Assembly (NCBI GenBank): GCA_965656525.1 | Contig: CBFHKY010000003.1 | Span: 62,001-126,000, forward strand | From: Pseudomaricurvus sp965656525 | GTDB lineage: Bacteria > Pseudomonadota > Gammaproteobacteria > Pseudomonadales > Cellvibrionaceae | Length of the DNA stretch: 64,000 nt | Direction: 5' to 3' | Part shown: one piece after another, positions 52,196-61,266 of the stretch | How the letters are laid out: each line of letters starts with the position of its first letter | How positions within the stretch are numbered: position 1 is the stretch's first letter | Program-made: the position numbers and the translations under genes | The notes under the pieces: model-generated | What the model saw: only the letters and a program-made list of their open reading frames with translations | What the model was told of the DNA's origin: nothing | Databases searched by the model: none

Positions 52196-53101
52196 ATGCC
52201 CAGCGCTACTTTACCCTCTCCCCCGACAGCGGCTGCCGCTGTCGACACCACAGACCGACTGATCTTTACGGTGTTTTTAGCGCTGGCCATCCATGCGCTG
52301 CTAATTCTGGGGGTCACTTTTACGTCGGGGCTGGCCGGTAAACCCTCGCCCACCCTGGAAGTGACACTGGCTCACCACAACAGTCCGCAAACGCCTGACA
52401 AAGCCGACTTTCTTGCACAGTTCAATCAGCAAGGCAGCGGTATCAGTGACAAAACCCAGCAACTGACCACTGAACAGCCTTCGCCTTTTGCAAGCAACAA
52501 CGTTAATGAGCTGAGCCCTCTCCAAGTCAAGGAAGCCAAACCAGTACCTTCCACTCAAAACCGCCCCATCACAACCACCAGCACCAGTAACTTTCGCCTG
52601 CCCAGCAAAGACACCACACCAGACGAGCAACCAGAAAAGCGCGACGGTAAAGATGCCGCAGACAGAGACTTCAGTGCAGAAATCGCCAGCTTACAAGCGA
52701 AAGTAGACCAGCAACGCCAAGCAATCGCCAAGCGCCCACGCCGACTAACTCTGACTTCGGTGGCCACCAAGGCCTCTCCAGACGCCGCTTATTTATTGAA
52801 GTGGACCAATAAAGTGGAGTTTGTTGGTAACCGTAATTTCCCTCAGGAAGCGCTCCGCACAGGTGTGTTTGGAAACCTGCGCTTACTGACCATTTTACGC
52901 CCCAATGGCACCATTGAATCTGTGGAGATACTGCACTCCTCTGGACATTCAATACTGGACGAAGCAGCACTGCAGATTGTTCATTTATCCGCACCCTTTC
53001 CTCCATTCCCACCGGAAATTCGCAAGAATTACGACTTAATGGAAATCATTCGTACCTGGCGTTTCGAAATTAACGGCTTATCCACAAGTTCAGAGCCGTA
53101 A
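52196..53101 (+). CDS. tonB3: TonB3-like protein
   Basis: The 301-aa protein has one N-terminal membrane helix (about 24-43, LIFTVFLALAIHALLILGVTF), a long polar linker rich in Gln, Ser and Pro, a short coiled-coil (IASLQAKVDQQRQAI) and a C-terminal TonB domain (VEFVGNRNFPQEALRTGVFGNLRLL to IRTWRFEIN). Position between gshB and yqgE, close to pilG, matches P. aeruginosa tonB3, which is needed for twitching motility. It may thus assist pilus assembly and not iron uptake. Confidence 0.85.
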   Translation: MPSATLPSPPTAAAAVDTTDRLIFTVFLALAIHALLILGVTFTSGLAGKPSPTLEVTLAHHNSPQTPDKADFLAQFNQQGSGISDKTQQLTTEQPSPFASNNVNELSPLQVKEAKPVPSTQNRPITTTSTSNFRLPSKDTTPDEQPEKRDGKDAADRDFSAEIASLQAKVDQQRQAIAKRPRRLTLTSVATKASPDAAYLLKWTNKVEFVGNRNFPQEALRTGVFGNLRLLTILRPNGTIESVEILHSSGHSILDEAALQIVHLSAPFPPFPPEIRKNYDLMEIIRTWRFEINGLSTSSEP

Positions 53102-53151
53102 ATATCCACATAGGGCTTGTTTTCATTTCCGCACACCCCAATACTAAAGCC

Positions 53152-53760
53152 ATGCCTACGTTAAGTGACTCTTTAAGCGATTCTAACCCCTCGACAGCGC
53201 CACAGCTTGGCTGTTTGCGCAATCATTTTTTGATTGCCATGCCAAGCTTAAACGAATCGATCTTTTCACATACCATCACTTATATGTGTGATCACACAGA
53301 AGATGGTGCAATGGGGCTTGTCATCAACCAATCCTTAGATATCGACCTGAGCGAGGTCTTCCAACAGCTCGACTGCAGCAACCCAGAGTCGCTGCACACT
53401 ACCGCACCTGTCTTATGTGGCGGCCCGGTACAGCCTGATCGTGGCTTCATTCTACACACACCGGATCAAAGCTGGGATTCAACTCTTACCGTTAGCGATG
53501 AGGTTAGCCTAACGGCATCGCGGGACATTATTGAAGCCATCGCCCAGAATTTAGGCCCCAAAAAGTTCTTAGTTGGTCTCGGCTACGCTGGCTGGGGTGC
53601 AGGGCAACTGGAAGAAGAGATCGCCAACAACAGCTGGCTAACGATCCCTGCCGATTCAACTCTGCTATTTGATACCCCTATAGAACAGCGCTGGTCCACG
53701 CTGTCTCAGCAACTGGGGGTAGATCTCAACCTTATTTCCAGTGCTGCAGGTCACGCTTAA
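53152..53760 (+). CDS. yqgE: YqgE/AlgH family protein (UPF0301)
   Basis: The 202-aa protein has the family pattern NHFLIAMPSLNESIFSHTITYMCDHTEDGAMGLVINQ, VLCGGPVQPDRGFILH, and LVGLGYAGWGAGQLEEEI. Function is not settled; AlgH has been tied to alginate regulation in Pseudomonas. It sits in the conserved gshB-tonB3-yqgE-yqgF order. Confidence 0.93.
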   Translation: MPTLSDSLSDSNPSTAPQLGCLRNHFLIAMPSLNESIFSHTITYMCDHTEDGAMGLVINQSLDIDLSEVFQQLDCSNPESLHTTAPVLCGGPVQPDRGFILHTPDQSWDSTLTVSDEVSLTASRDIIEAIAQNLGPKKFLVGLGYAGWGAGQLEEEIANNSWLTIPADSTLLFDTPIEQRWSTLSQQLGVDLNLISSAAGHA

Positions 53761-53776
53761 TAGAGCTCTCCCACCA

Positions 53777-54205
53777 ATGACTCAAAATACTCTCAGCCTA
53801 ACTGCATTGGCGTTCGATTTCGGCACTCAAAATATTGGTGTGGCTAGCGGCAATAGCGCAACCATGATCACTACCGAGCTTACGCCACTAAAAGCCAAAG
53901 ATGGCACGCCTAACTGGGAAGAAATAGGTCAGCTGCTGCTCGATTACCAGCCTGACACTGTGCTGGTGGGGTTACCTTTGAACATGGACGACAGTGACAG
54001 CGAGCTCAGCCGAAGAGCCAAAAAGTTTGGCAACCGCGTTCACGGGCGCTTTGGTATTCGGGTTGAAATGGTGGATGAGCGATTAACCACTCTGGAAGCC
54101 AAAGAGGAAGCCGCTAATCGCGGCCATCGCGGCAATTATCGTCACGCGCCGATTGACTCAATTGCCGCGCGATTGATCTTAGAAAGCTGGCTACGCAACA
54201 GGTAA
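53777..54205 (+). CDS. yqgF: YqgF/RuvX family protein (putative 16S pre-rRNA nuclease)
   Basis: YqgF has an RNase H-like fold and is linked to 16S rRNA maturation. From the ATG at 53777 it is 142 aa. It has ALAFDFGTQNIGVA (first Asp), VLVGLPLNMDDSDSELSRRAKKFGNRV, VEMVDERLTTLEA (Glu) and APIDSIAARLILESWL (last Asp). It starts 16 bases after yqgE. Confidence 0.93.
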   Translation: MTQNTLSLTALAFDFGTQNIGVASGNSATMITTELTPLKAKDGTPNWEEIGQLLLDYQPDTVLVGLPLNMDDSDSELSRRAKKFGNRVHGRFGIRVEMVDERLTTLEAKEEAANRGHRGNYRHAPIDSIAARLILESWLRNR

Positions 54206-54225
54206 CAGCCTTAATCGCATTGTGC

Positions 54226-54234
54226 TGGTATAAT
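54226..54234 (+). promoter_or_regulatory. extended -10 promoter element before lpxL
   Basis: TGGTATAAT is a perfect extended -10 (TGN-TATAAT). It lies 113 bases upstream of the acyltransferase ATG. No clear -35 is needed with an extended -10. Confidence 0.5.
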
Positions 54235-54347
54235 TCGTCAGTATTTTTAAGGAAGGCCCATATCACACGCTGTTGATGACGATTGGCTCTTCTTCCGTAA
54301 ACAGTTAACCACTGTCCTCGTATCGAACATTGAAACAGTTGCGCTTC

Positions 54348-55277
54348 ATGGCAAAAAAATCAAAGTCTAAAGCCCCAACCTCTCTTTACCACCCGCAGTA
54401 TTGGCCCACATGGCTAACGATTGGCCTTATGAACTTATGGGCCCACCTCCCATGGAAGTTACAGTGGATAATCGCGAAGGGCTTAAGCACGTTGTTGTTT
54501 CACTTTGCCTCACATCGACGCCATATTGTCGAAGTCAATTTGCGCATGTGCTTCCCCGAGTGGTCACTGAAAGAGCAACGCCAGCAAACCAAAGATGTAT
54601 TGTTTAACAACCTTTATGGGTTAGTAGAGACAGCAGTGGCGTATCGAAAGCCGCCCAAGGCATGGCACTATGACATCAAAATACACGGGCTAGAGCTGCT
54701 GCAAAAAGCCAAAGAAGAAGCCCGCGGCGTGCTATTGATCGGCGCACATTACAGCCACCTAGACTTAGGCGGTGCCATTCTTGGGCAAGTTTGTGAGCCT
54801 TGCGCCATTTACCGCCCTAACAATAACCCAGTGTTTGATCAGTACATTCTCTCGGGCCGTCAACGCTTCTTAGACAGTGTTATCCCTCGCGACAACATGA
54901 GGGCCATCATAAAGGCACTGAAACAACAAAAGATTGTTTGGTATCCTCCCGATCAAGATTACGGCCGTAAACACTCAGTCTACGCCCCTTTCTTTGGCGT
55001 TAACGCTGCTACCATTACCGCAACCAGTCGTTTAGCTGGCTTTAACCAATCCCCTGTACTGATCATGTCCTGCTATCGAGATGATTCCGAACGCTGCTAC
55101 CACTTAGGCTTGCACCCCTCGCCGAAAGGTTTCCCCAGTGGCGATGACACAGCCGATGCAGCACTGATCAATAAAGCCCTCGAGGATTGCATACGACGCT
55201 CCCCCACACAGTACATGTGGACACACCGCCGATTTAAAAGTCAGCCCGATGGCAAGGCCAAGCTTTATAAGCGCTAA
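54348..55277 (+). CDS. LpxL/HtrB-type lipid A acyltransferase
   Basis: This 309-aa inner-membrane enzyme adds a secondary acyl chain to lipid A. It has a membrane helix near residues 20-40, then the family motifs: GVLLIGAHYSHLDLGG (His-x4-Asp), AIYRPNNNPVFDQYILSGR, VIPRDNMRAIIKALK and IVWYPPDQDYG, ending YMWTHRRFKSQPDG. It sits alone before a bidirectional terminator and converges on pckA. LpxL or LpxM cannot be told apart here, but the pattern is closer to LpxL. Confidence 0.9.
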   Translation: MAKKSKSKAPTSLYHPQYWPTWLTIGLMNLWAHLPWKLQWIIAKGLSTLLFHFASHRRHIVEVNLRMCFPEWSLKEQRQQTKDVLFNNLYGLVETAVAYRKPPKAWHYDIKIHGLELLQKAKEEARGVLLIGAHYSHLDLGGAILGQVCEPCAIYRPNNNPVFDQYILSGRQRFLDSVIPRDNMRAIIKALKQQKIVWYPPDQDYGRKHSVYAPFFGVNAATITATSRLAGFNQSPVLIMSCYRDDSERCYHLGLHPSPKGFPSGDDTADAALINKALEDCIRRSPTQYMWTHRRFKSQPDGKAKLYKR

Positions 55278-55326
55278 CCAAATCCAAGTGTCGACTTTTC
55301 AAAGGATTCAACGTGACAAGCACCCA

Positions 55327-55358
55327 TAAAAAAACCGCGCCTGAGCGCGGTTTTTTTA
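55327..55358. terminator. bidirectional terminator between lpxL and pckA
   Basis: A 14-base stem, TAAAAAAACCGCGC with GCGCGGTTTTTTTA, encloses a 4-base loop. It has A- and T-tracts on both sides, so it can stop transcription from either direction. Confidence 0.93.
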
Positions 55359-55397
55359 TGCAAGGCCTCTAGTAACAGGGGCCTTTCAGTTAGGGCA

Positions 55398-56957
55398 TTA
55401 GCCTTTAGGGCCAGCTGCTTCGATATCTTCGCTAACATTAAACTTCTTGATGTTACCGGCAAACAAACCAGCCAATTTAGCCGCTGCATTGTCGTAAGCG
55501 GCCTGATCGCTCCAAGCGTTGCGCGGGTTAAGGTAGCTGGCATCGACACCTGGCACCTCTACTGGCACTTGAAGATTCATGACGTCTAGGGTCTCGGTAG
55601 CAACACCTTCCAAAGAACCATTTTGACAGGCCGCCACAACCGCGCGAGTGACAGGAATTGGGAAACGTGAACCCGTACCTTCTGCACCGCCAGAACCACC
55701 AGTCCAACCGGTGTTAACCAGGTAAACATTAGAGCCAAACTCTTCAATGCGCTTCATCAGCAGCTCAGCGTACTCACGCGCTGGACGCGGCATGAATGGC
55801 GCACCAAAACAGGTAGAGAACGTTGGCTGGATGCCCGCTTCTGCACCCACTTCAGTAGAGCCAACACGTGCGGTATAACCAGACAGGAAGTGATAAGCAG
55901 CTGCTTCTTTCGACAGAATAGACACTGGCGGCAGAACACCAGACACATCGCACGTTAAGAAGATAACATTCTTAGGCTCACCCGCTCGGTTTTCCTGCAC
56001 ACGCATCTCAACGTGCTCCAGAGGATAAGAACAACGACCGTTCTCACTCAGGCTGGTATCGGAATAATCGGGTACGCGCTGGTCATTGTGAACCACGTTT
56101 TCAACAATGGCGCCAAACTTAATAGCGTCCCAAATTACAGGTTCATTCTTTTGCGACAGGTCGATGGTTTTGGCGTAGCAACCGCCTTCCATATTAAAAA
56201 CAGCGCCTTTTGCCCAGCCGTGTTCGTCGTCACCAATCAGGTAGCGTTCGGGGTCAGCAGACAAGGTGGTTTTACCTGTTCCAGAAAGACCAAAGAACAA
56301 ACAGGTGTCACCTTCTTTGCCTACGTTTGCCGAACAATGCATGGGCATAACGTCTTTCTCTGGCAGCAGGAAGTTCTGCACAGAAAACATAGACTTCTTC
56401 ATTTCACCGGCGTAACGAGCACCCGCCAACAAGACTTTACGCTGAACAAAGTTCACAATCACGGCCACTTCAGAATTGGTGCCATCGCGCTCAGGCACAC
56501 ACTCGAAGTTTGCCGCGTGCAGAATAGTCCACTCTTTCTTGCCTTTTGGGTTGTAATTGTCGGTGCGAATAAACATGTTACGCCCGAACAGATTATTCCA
56601 AGCCGTCTCTGTGGTCACTTTCACCGGTAAGTAGTGATCTGGATCTTCAGCCACATGCAGCTGGGATACAAAAGTGTCTACCATGGCTAGGTGTTCTTCA
56701 ACACGGCTCCACAAGGCATCAAATTTATCCGCATCAAATGGGCGGTTTACAGAACCCCAGTCGATACTTTCAGACGTGGACGGCTCATCTACTGTAAAGC
56801 GATCTGCAGGGGATCGGCCTGTACGTGCACCTGTTTCACAAACCAGAGCACCGGTATGCGACAAATAACCTTCACCGCGTTTAATGGCATGTTCTACCAA
56901 CTCAGCTGATGTGAGGTCGGTGTATACGGTCGGAGCCGCATCATCAATCTGTGTCAT
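55398..56957 (-). CDS. pckA: ATP-dependent phosphoenolpyruvate carboxykinase PckA
   Basis: PckA turns oxaloacetate into PEP at the start of gluconeogenesis. The 519-aa protein has TGRSPADRF, the P-loop GLSGTGKTTLSADP, the metal/substrate region GDDEHGW, and NTGWTGGSGG. The length is normal for the bacterial ATP-type enzyme. It follows hslO on the minus strand but is separated by about 200 bases, so it probably has its own promoter. Confidence 0.96.
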   Translation of the reverse strand: MTQIDDAAPTVYTDLTSAELVEHAIKRGEGYLSHTGALVCETGARTGRSPADRFTVDEPSTSESIDWGSVNRPFDADKFDALWSRVEEHLAMVDTFVSQLHVAEDPDHYLPVKVTTETAWNNLFGRNMFIRTDNYNPKGKKEWTILHAANFECVPERDGTNSEVAVIVNFVQRKVLLAGARYAGEMKKSMFSVQNFLLPEKDVMPMHCSANVGKEGDTCLFFGLSGTGKTTLSADPERYLIGDDEHGWAKGAVFNMEGGCYAKTIDLSQKNEPVIWDAIKFGAIVENVVHNDQRVPDYSDTSLSENGRCSYPLEHVEMRVQENRAGEPKNVIFLTCDVSGVLPPVSILSKEAAAYHFLSGYTARVGSTEVGAEAGIQPTFSTCFGAPFMPRPAREYAELLMKRIEEFGSNVYLVNTGWTGGSGGAEGTGSRFPIPVTRAVVAACQNGSLEGVATETLDVMNLQVPVEVPGVDASYLNPRNAWSDQAAYDNAAAKLAGLFAGNIKKFNVSEDIEAAGPKG

Positions 56958-57154
56958 TCGTTTGTAGTCCTATCAATTTTTAACGTGTTTATCCATACCA
57001 GACTGCCCCTTTACTAGACGCTTATGTTAACTGGCGGAGTCAATATCATTATCTTTAGCCGACGAGTACACTGCCCGTCAGCGCTTATAAAAATTGGCAA
57101 ATCATTATGTCAGAAAAAGTAATGTGAATCGATCCTACTCTACAGACGCGTTAA

Positions 57155-58042
57155 TCAATGCAATGATGATGCCTGACCGCCAAAGATATTGTCTAGATCA
57201 GAAGCCCCAAAAACATACGCTTGGTTGCAAAACTGACAGTCTATGGTGATAGCATCTTGCTCCGCTAGCAATGCTTCTACATCTTCGCGGCCGAGTGAAA
57301 CCAAAGCATTGGCCGACCGCTCTTTCGAACAGCTGCACGCAAAATGCACCGCACTAGGCTCAAAAATACGCACATCCAACTCGTGAAACAGACGGTAGAG
57401 CATATCTTCGTGGTGCAACGCTAATAACTCTGTGTGCTTAACGGTTTCGGCCAAGTGCACAGCCGTATTCCAGTTTTCGGCGTTCTCTTCAACACTGGCA
57501 ACCTGTTGCGGCAATGCCTGTAGGAGCAGCCCAGTTGCAGACTGGCCATCAGTGGCCAGCCAAAATCGGGTAGGCAACTGCTCCGACTGATCAAAATACG
57601 ATTGCAAGCACGCTGCCAATGACGGTTTATCCAAAGGCACAATACCTTGATAGCGTTCGCCTTTTTCTGGCTCGATAATAATGGCCAGCACCGCCTTATC
57701 TCCCAGCAGCGACTGTAAGTTGTCACCATCAAGTGTGCTAACGTCCGCGTCTGCGCTAGGCTGCGCCACCGCTCGAACACCGCGCTGGTGGGTGCACTCC
57801 GCCATCACTAGAGGCAGAGGGCCGTCACCTCGGGCCTGCAAAGTGAGTATACCGTCAAACTTTAGCGTACTTGCCAGCAGACTCGTCGCCGCGACAAACT
57901 CGCCGAGTAACGCTTTCATGCAAGCGGGAAGGTCTTTGTGGCAATCAAGGATTTGTTGGTAGCTGTCGGATAGGGTGACAATTTCACCGCGCAGATCGGC
58001 ATGTTCAAACAAAAAGCGGTGCATTAAATCGCGGGAAGGCAT
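57155..58042 (-). CDS. hslO: redox-regulated chaperone Hsp33
   Basis: Hsp33 is a holdase activated when its zinc centre is oxidised. The 295-aa protein has the N-terminal core (FVAATSLLASTLKFDGILTLQARGDGPL) and the C-terminal zinc Cys set: VHFACSCSKE (CxC) and TIDCQFCNQAYVF (CxxC). It is part of the conserved yrfG-hslR-hslO group, here with a DUF4124 gene inserted. Confidence 0.95.
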   Translation of the reverse strand: MPSRDLMHRFLFEHADLRGEIVTLSDSYQQILDCHKDLPACMKALLGEFVAATSLLASTLKFDGILTLQARGDGPLPLVMAECTHQRGVRAVAQPSADADVSTLDGDNLQSLLGDKAVLAIIIEPEKGERYQGIVPLDKPSLAACLQSYFDQSEQLPTRFWLATDGQSATGLLLQALPQQVASVEENAENWNTAVHLAETVKHTELLALHHEDMLYRLFHELDVRIFEPSAVHFACSCSKERSANALVSLGREDVEALLAEQDAITIDCQFCNQAYVFGASDLDNIFGGQASSLH

Positions 58043-58177
58043 AAGCGTATCAAACAGTTCAAATTAGAAGAAAGGATTCTACCATGCACCGGAATCGCCG
58101 GTAAGACCCCAACCACCAGAGCAAACGGCGATCCACAGCACTTTTCCTGTGCTTTTCAGCCTACCCTTATCGATCAA

Positions 58178-58624
58178 CTACGGCTGGCAAATTGCAGCAA
58201 TTCGTGATTCCAGCTCTTGGATCTGGTGCTCGTGCTCTGTTTTGCTGACATCATAGGTTGAACCGTCTTCACGCACAAAATATACCGGACCTTTCAAGAT
58301 CTTTAGCCGCTTTTGTAGTTTCTGACATTGTTGCTGCTGTTCTTGGCGCTGGCGCTGTTGAGCAGCCTGGTTTTGACGCTCTAACCGCTGTTCTTCGGCT
58401 GTTGGCTTGCGAAAAACAGACTCTAACTTGCGATGCTCATGGCCACTTTCATCTATATTCAGATCCCGAAGCCGTGGAGATACCTCTTCAGCTTCTCTTT
58501 GTGCAGGCTTGCGATCACTAAAATGTACTTTTCCCTGCGCATCGCGCCACTGATAAATCTCGGCGACACTCGCGTGACCGAACAAGACTACGCTAGCAAG
58601 TACCGCCCAAACTACAAGCTTCAT
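58178..58624 (-). CDS. DUF4124 exported protein
   Basis: From the ATG at 58624 (AAGGA upstream) this is a 148-aa protein with a cleavable signal peptide (VVWAVLASVVLFGHASVA). The DUF4124 motif is EIYQWRDAQGKVHFSDRKP. A long Gln/Arg coiled-coil follows (about 70-110). The periplasmic function is unknown. It lies between hslR and hslO. Confidence 0.85.
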   Translation of the reverse strand: MKLVVWAVLASVVLFGHASVAEIYQWRDAQGKVHFSDRKPAQREAEEVSPRLRDLNIDESGHEHRKLESVFRKPTAEEQRLERQNQAAQQRQRQEQQQQCQKLQKRLKILKGPVYFVREDGSTYDVSKTEHEHQIQELESRIAAICQP

Positions 58625-58733
58625 CACTGTCCTTCCATTGATAGCCAGTGGCGAGACAAAGACTCTTTCAATTTCTACAGAGTCATTTAAATGCCGAATA
58701 CCGTAAAATAGTAACCTATACAATCACAACCGC

Positions 58734-59117
58734 TCAATAATCTTGCTCTCTAAAACGATGAATTTGACGCCGCTGTTTTTTGGTAGGCCGGTTGAGGGGC
58801 CCGGCATTGGTGCCTCTTAAAGCTTTCCGGCGCTCGGCCTCTTGTTCACGTCGTTCAAGGCTGTTGGCGGTTTCTTGATACAGCGTCATGGCTTCAGGCG
58901 CGCCACGGCGCTGATCAGACAGCGCCACCACATCGATCACTTTTTCATCGAAGCCTTGGCGAACCGTCAACTGAGCTCCCACCAGTATTTCTTTGCTGGC
59001 CTTTACCCTTTGCCCATCACAGTGCACCTTACCGCCTTCTATGGCTTGCTTGGCTAAGTTTCGCGTTTTAAAAAAGCGTGCTGCCCACAACCACTTATCA
59101 ATGCGTACCTTTTCCAT
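58734..59117 (-). CDS. hslR: Hsp15, ribosome-associated S4-domain protein
   Basis: HslR binds stalled 50S subunits carrying nascent chains. The 127-aa protein begins with an S4 domain (VRIDKWLWAARFFKTRNLAKQAIEGGKVHCDGQRVKASKEI) and ends in a basic tail (RPTKKQRRQIHRF). It starts 9 bases after yrfG. Confidence 0.95.
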   Translation of the reverse strand: MEKVRIDKWLWAARFFKTRNLAKQAIEGGKVHCDGQRVKASKEILVGAQLTVRQGFDEKVIDVVALSDQRRGAPEAMTLYQETANSLERREQEAERRKALRGTNAGPLNRPTKKQRRQIHRFREQDY

Positions 59118-59126
59118 TGGGCCTCT

Positions 59127-59798
59127 TTACCTATTTTGCTCAATTGCCGTTGGCATCACCTCATCAAAGTGGTGAACTGCTGGGTATTCTTTAATCTCGC
59201 GATGTTCACGCTGGCTATCTGGCTGATGTAAGCACAACAAATGGCGTATACCGAACTCGCGCGCTGAATCCAAAACACGAATAGTATCATCGATAAACAA
59301 GGTACGCTGCGGATCAAACGGTTCGCGTTTTTGCAATTCTGTCCAAAAAGCCTGTGCTTCTTTTGGCTGCTGAAATTCATGAGATGAAATCACCATATGC
59401 AGCCATTGATCTATCGCTGTCACTTCCAACTTAAGCGATAAACTCTGTGGGTGTGCATTGGTAATCAATACCAACCGCTTATTGCTGAGCTGCAGGGCCT
59501 TCAAAAAGTCCACCACAAACGGCCGAATCGCAATTTTATGTTTTACTTCTTCTTTTAGCGCACAAATGTCCATGCCCAGAGCGTCTGACCAAAACTCTAA
59601 GCAATACCATTTCAGCGTACCTTCATGAGCCTTAATATGCGCTTCGAGCTGCTTTAGCGCATCGGCCTCAGGGATATTATGGGCTTGTGCGTAACGCTTA
59701 GGTAAGTGGGTTAGCCAAAAATAGTTATCAAAATGTAAATCCAGCAAAGTACCGTCCATATCCAGCAGCACGGTATCAATGTCATCCCAATTAATCAT
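59127..59798 (-). CDS. yrfG: HAD-family GMP/IMP nucleotidase YrfG
   Basis: This 223-aa HAD phosphatase has DMDGTLLDLHFDNYFW (nucleophile Asp and general acid), LVLITNAH (Thr), and LFIDDTIRVLDSA (Asp pair). YrfG dephosphorylates GMP and IMP in E. coli. It is first in the yrfG-hslR run and divergent from cysQ. In related genomes nudE often lies between; it is absent here. Confidence 0.9.
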   Translation of the reverse strand: MINWDDIDTVLLDMDGTLLDLHFDNYFWLTHLPKRYAQAHNIPEADALKQLEAHIKAHEGTLKWYCLEFWSDALGMDICALKEEVKHKIAIRPFVVDFLKALQLSNKRLVLITNAHPQSLSLKLEVTAIDQWLHMVISSHEFQQPKEAQAFWTELQKREPFDPQRTLFIDDTIRVLDSAREFGIRHLLCLHQPDSQREHREIKEYPAVHHFDEVMPTAIEQNR

Positions 59799-59951
59799 GT
59801 CTCGCCCTTCTCTTAATTAACAGCGCACGCAATAAAACATTATTCACCATACGCATCAACCGGGATCACCGATGGATTTCATCACTGCAATTCTGCCCAT
59901 GCACCGTATAATGAACGGTTCAGTGTAGAGTTTTTTGACGGAGTGAACACC

Positions 59952-60788
59952 ATGCAGTTGGATGAATCCTTAGTAGATCAAGTGGTTGCACTCTGCCAAA
60001 CAGCAGGCCAAACAATTTTAGAGGTCTATCATAGCCAGGAAACCTTTACCGTAAGTACCAAGGACGATAACTCCCCCGTTACCGCTGCCGACTTAGCTGC
60101 ACACGCTATCTTGGAACCTGGTTTAGCGGCACTCATACCAGGAGTACCCGTGTTATCAGAAGAAGGAGAGATTCCGAGCTTCGATACGCGCCGTCACTGG
60201 GGCACGTATTGGATCATCGATCCGTTGGATGGCACCAAAGAATTTCTTTTGCGCAACGATGAATTCACTGTAAATGTTGCCCTGATCCACCACAATGAAC
60301 CCCATTTAGGCGTCGTACACGTGCCGGTTTATAACCAGACTTACACAGGCCAGAAAGGTGGCCGAGCTTACAAAATTACCGCCACTGAGCGCCGCCCTAT
60401 TCATACTCGCGCGCTGACCGACAACACACAAGAACAGCCAGTTGTGATGGTCGCCAGCCGTCACTACGGTGCCACCAGCGCAGCCGATCTTCTCCGCCGT
60501 ATCAGCGATACCTTGGGCTCAGCTGTTACCACCAGCATGGGAAGCTCCCTCAAATTCTGTCATATTGCCGAAGGTCTAGCGGATTTCTATCCTCGCTTGG
60601 CACCTACCTGTGAATGGGACACAGCCGCCGCTCAAGCCGTGATTGAAGCTGCAGGTGGATGTGTGCTTAGCGCCGAAGGTTTAACTCCCCTGCGCTATAA
60701 CCAAACCGACAATCTATTAAACCCTTTCTTCTATGTTATAGGGGATCTCAGCTATGATTGGCACTCGTTACTAAAAAATAAGCAATAG
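59952..60788 (+). CDS. cysQ: 3'(2'),5'-bisphosphate nucleotidase CysQ
   Basis: CysQ hydrolyses 3'-phosphoadenosine 5'-phosphate from sulfate assimilation. From the ATG at 59952 (GGAG nine bases upstream) it is 278 aa. Motifs: SPVTAADLAAH, LSEEGEIP (Glu), WIIDPLDGTKEFLLRNDEFTVNVALI (metal site) and CEWDTAAAQAVIEAAGG. Confidence 0.94.
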   Translation: MQLDESLVDQVVALCQTAGQTILEVYHSQETFTVSTKDDNSPVTAADLAAHAILEPGLAALIPGVPVLSEEGEIPSFDTRRHWGTYWIIDPLDGTKEFLLRNDEFTVNVALIHHNEPHLGVVHVPVYNQTYTGQKGGRAYKITATERRPIHTRALTDNTQEQPVVMVASRHYGATSAADLLRRISDTLGSAVTTSMGSSLKFCHIAEGLADFYPRLAPTCEWDTAAAQAVIEAAGGCVLSAEGLTPLRYNQTDNLLNPFFYVIGDLSYDWHSLLKNKQ

Positions 60789-60937
60789 AACCCGTTAATT
60801 TAGACCAGTAAGCGGCAATTTCTGCCCACCCGACTATCCTCAAAGTATAGTTATCAAAAAAGAATGACTTCAACACAGCACTTAGAAACACATCTGAGGA
60901 GTGTTTATCGTTTTTATAACCGTGAAGGAATACCCAG

Positions 60938-61162
60938 ATGCCAAATCAATCACCAGACGTAGCGCTGGTTAATATGGACACTCAAGGCATGGATATCATG
61001 CGCGAGAGGCTTTTAGGAGACATTAAACGCTTAGAACGCCTCTTAGAGCAGCTGCGCTGTGGTGATGACAGTCAGGATTACTCACTGCAACAAACCTATC
61101 GCGAGATGATTTACAGCCGTCGCAAAATGCTCAACGGGTTGCCAATCAGGCATTCAGCCTAG
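60938..61162 (+). CDS. small unknown protein, 74 aa
   Basis: I do not recognise this protein. It has a GAAGGA ribosome site before the ATG and a probable single helix from MDIMRERLLGDIKRLERLLEQLR, then SLQQTYREMIYSRRKMLNGLP. It is Arg/Leu-rich and has no membrane segment. It stands alone, 149 bases after cysQ. Confidence 0.65.
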   Translation: MPNQSPDVALVNMDTQGMDIMRERLLGDIKRLERLLEQLRCGDDSQDYSLQQTYREMIYSRRKMLNGLPIRHSA

Positions 61163-61266
61163 CCAATAAGCGCGCCTTTCATGCAGAAAGCTTCAACGTA
61201 TTATTCATACCCTAGTACCTAATAACGTAGAACCAATATTAACCCAAGCTTTGAAAAGTTGAGGGC

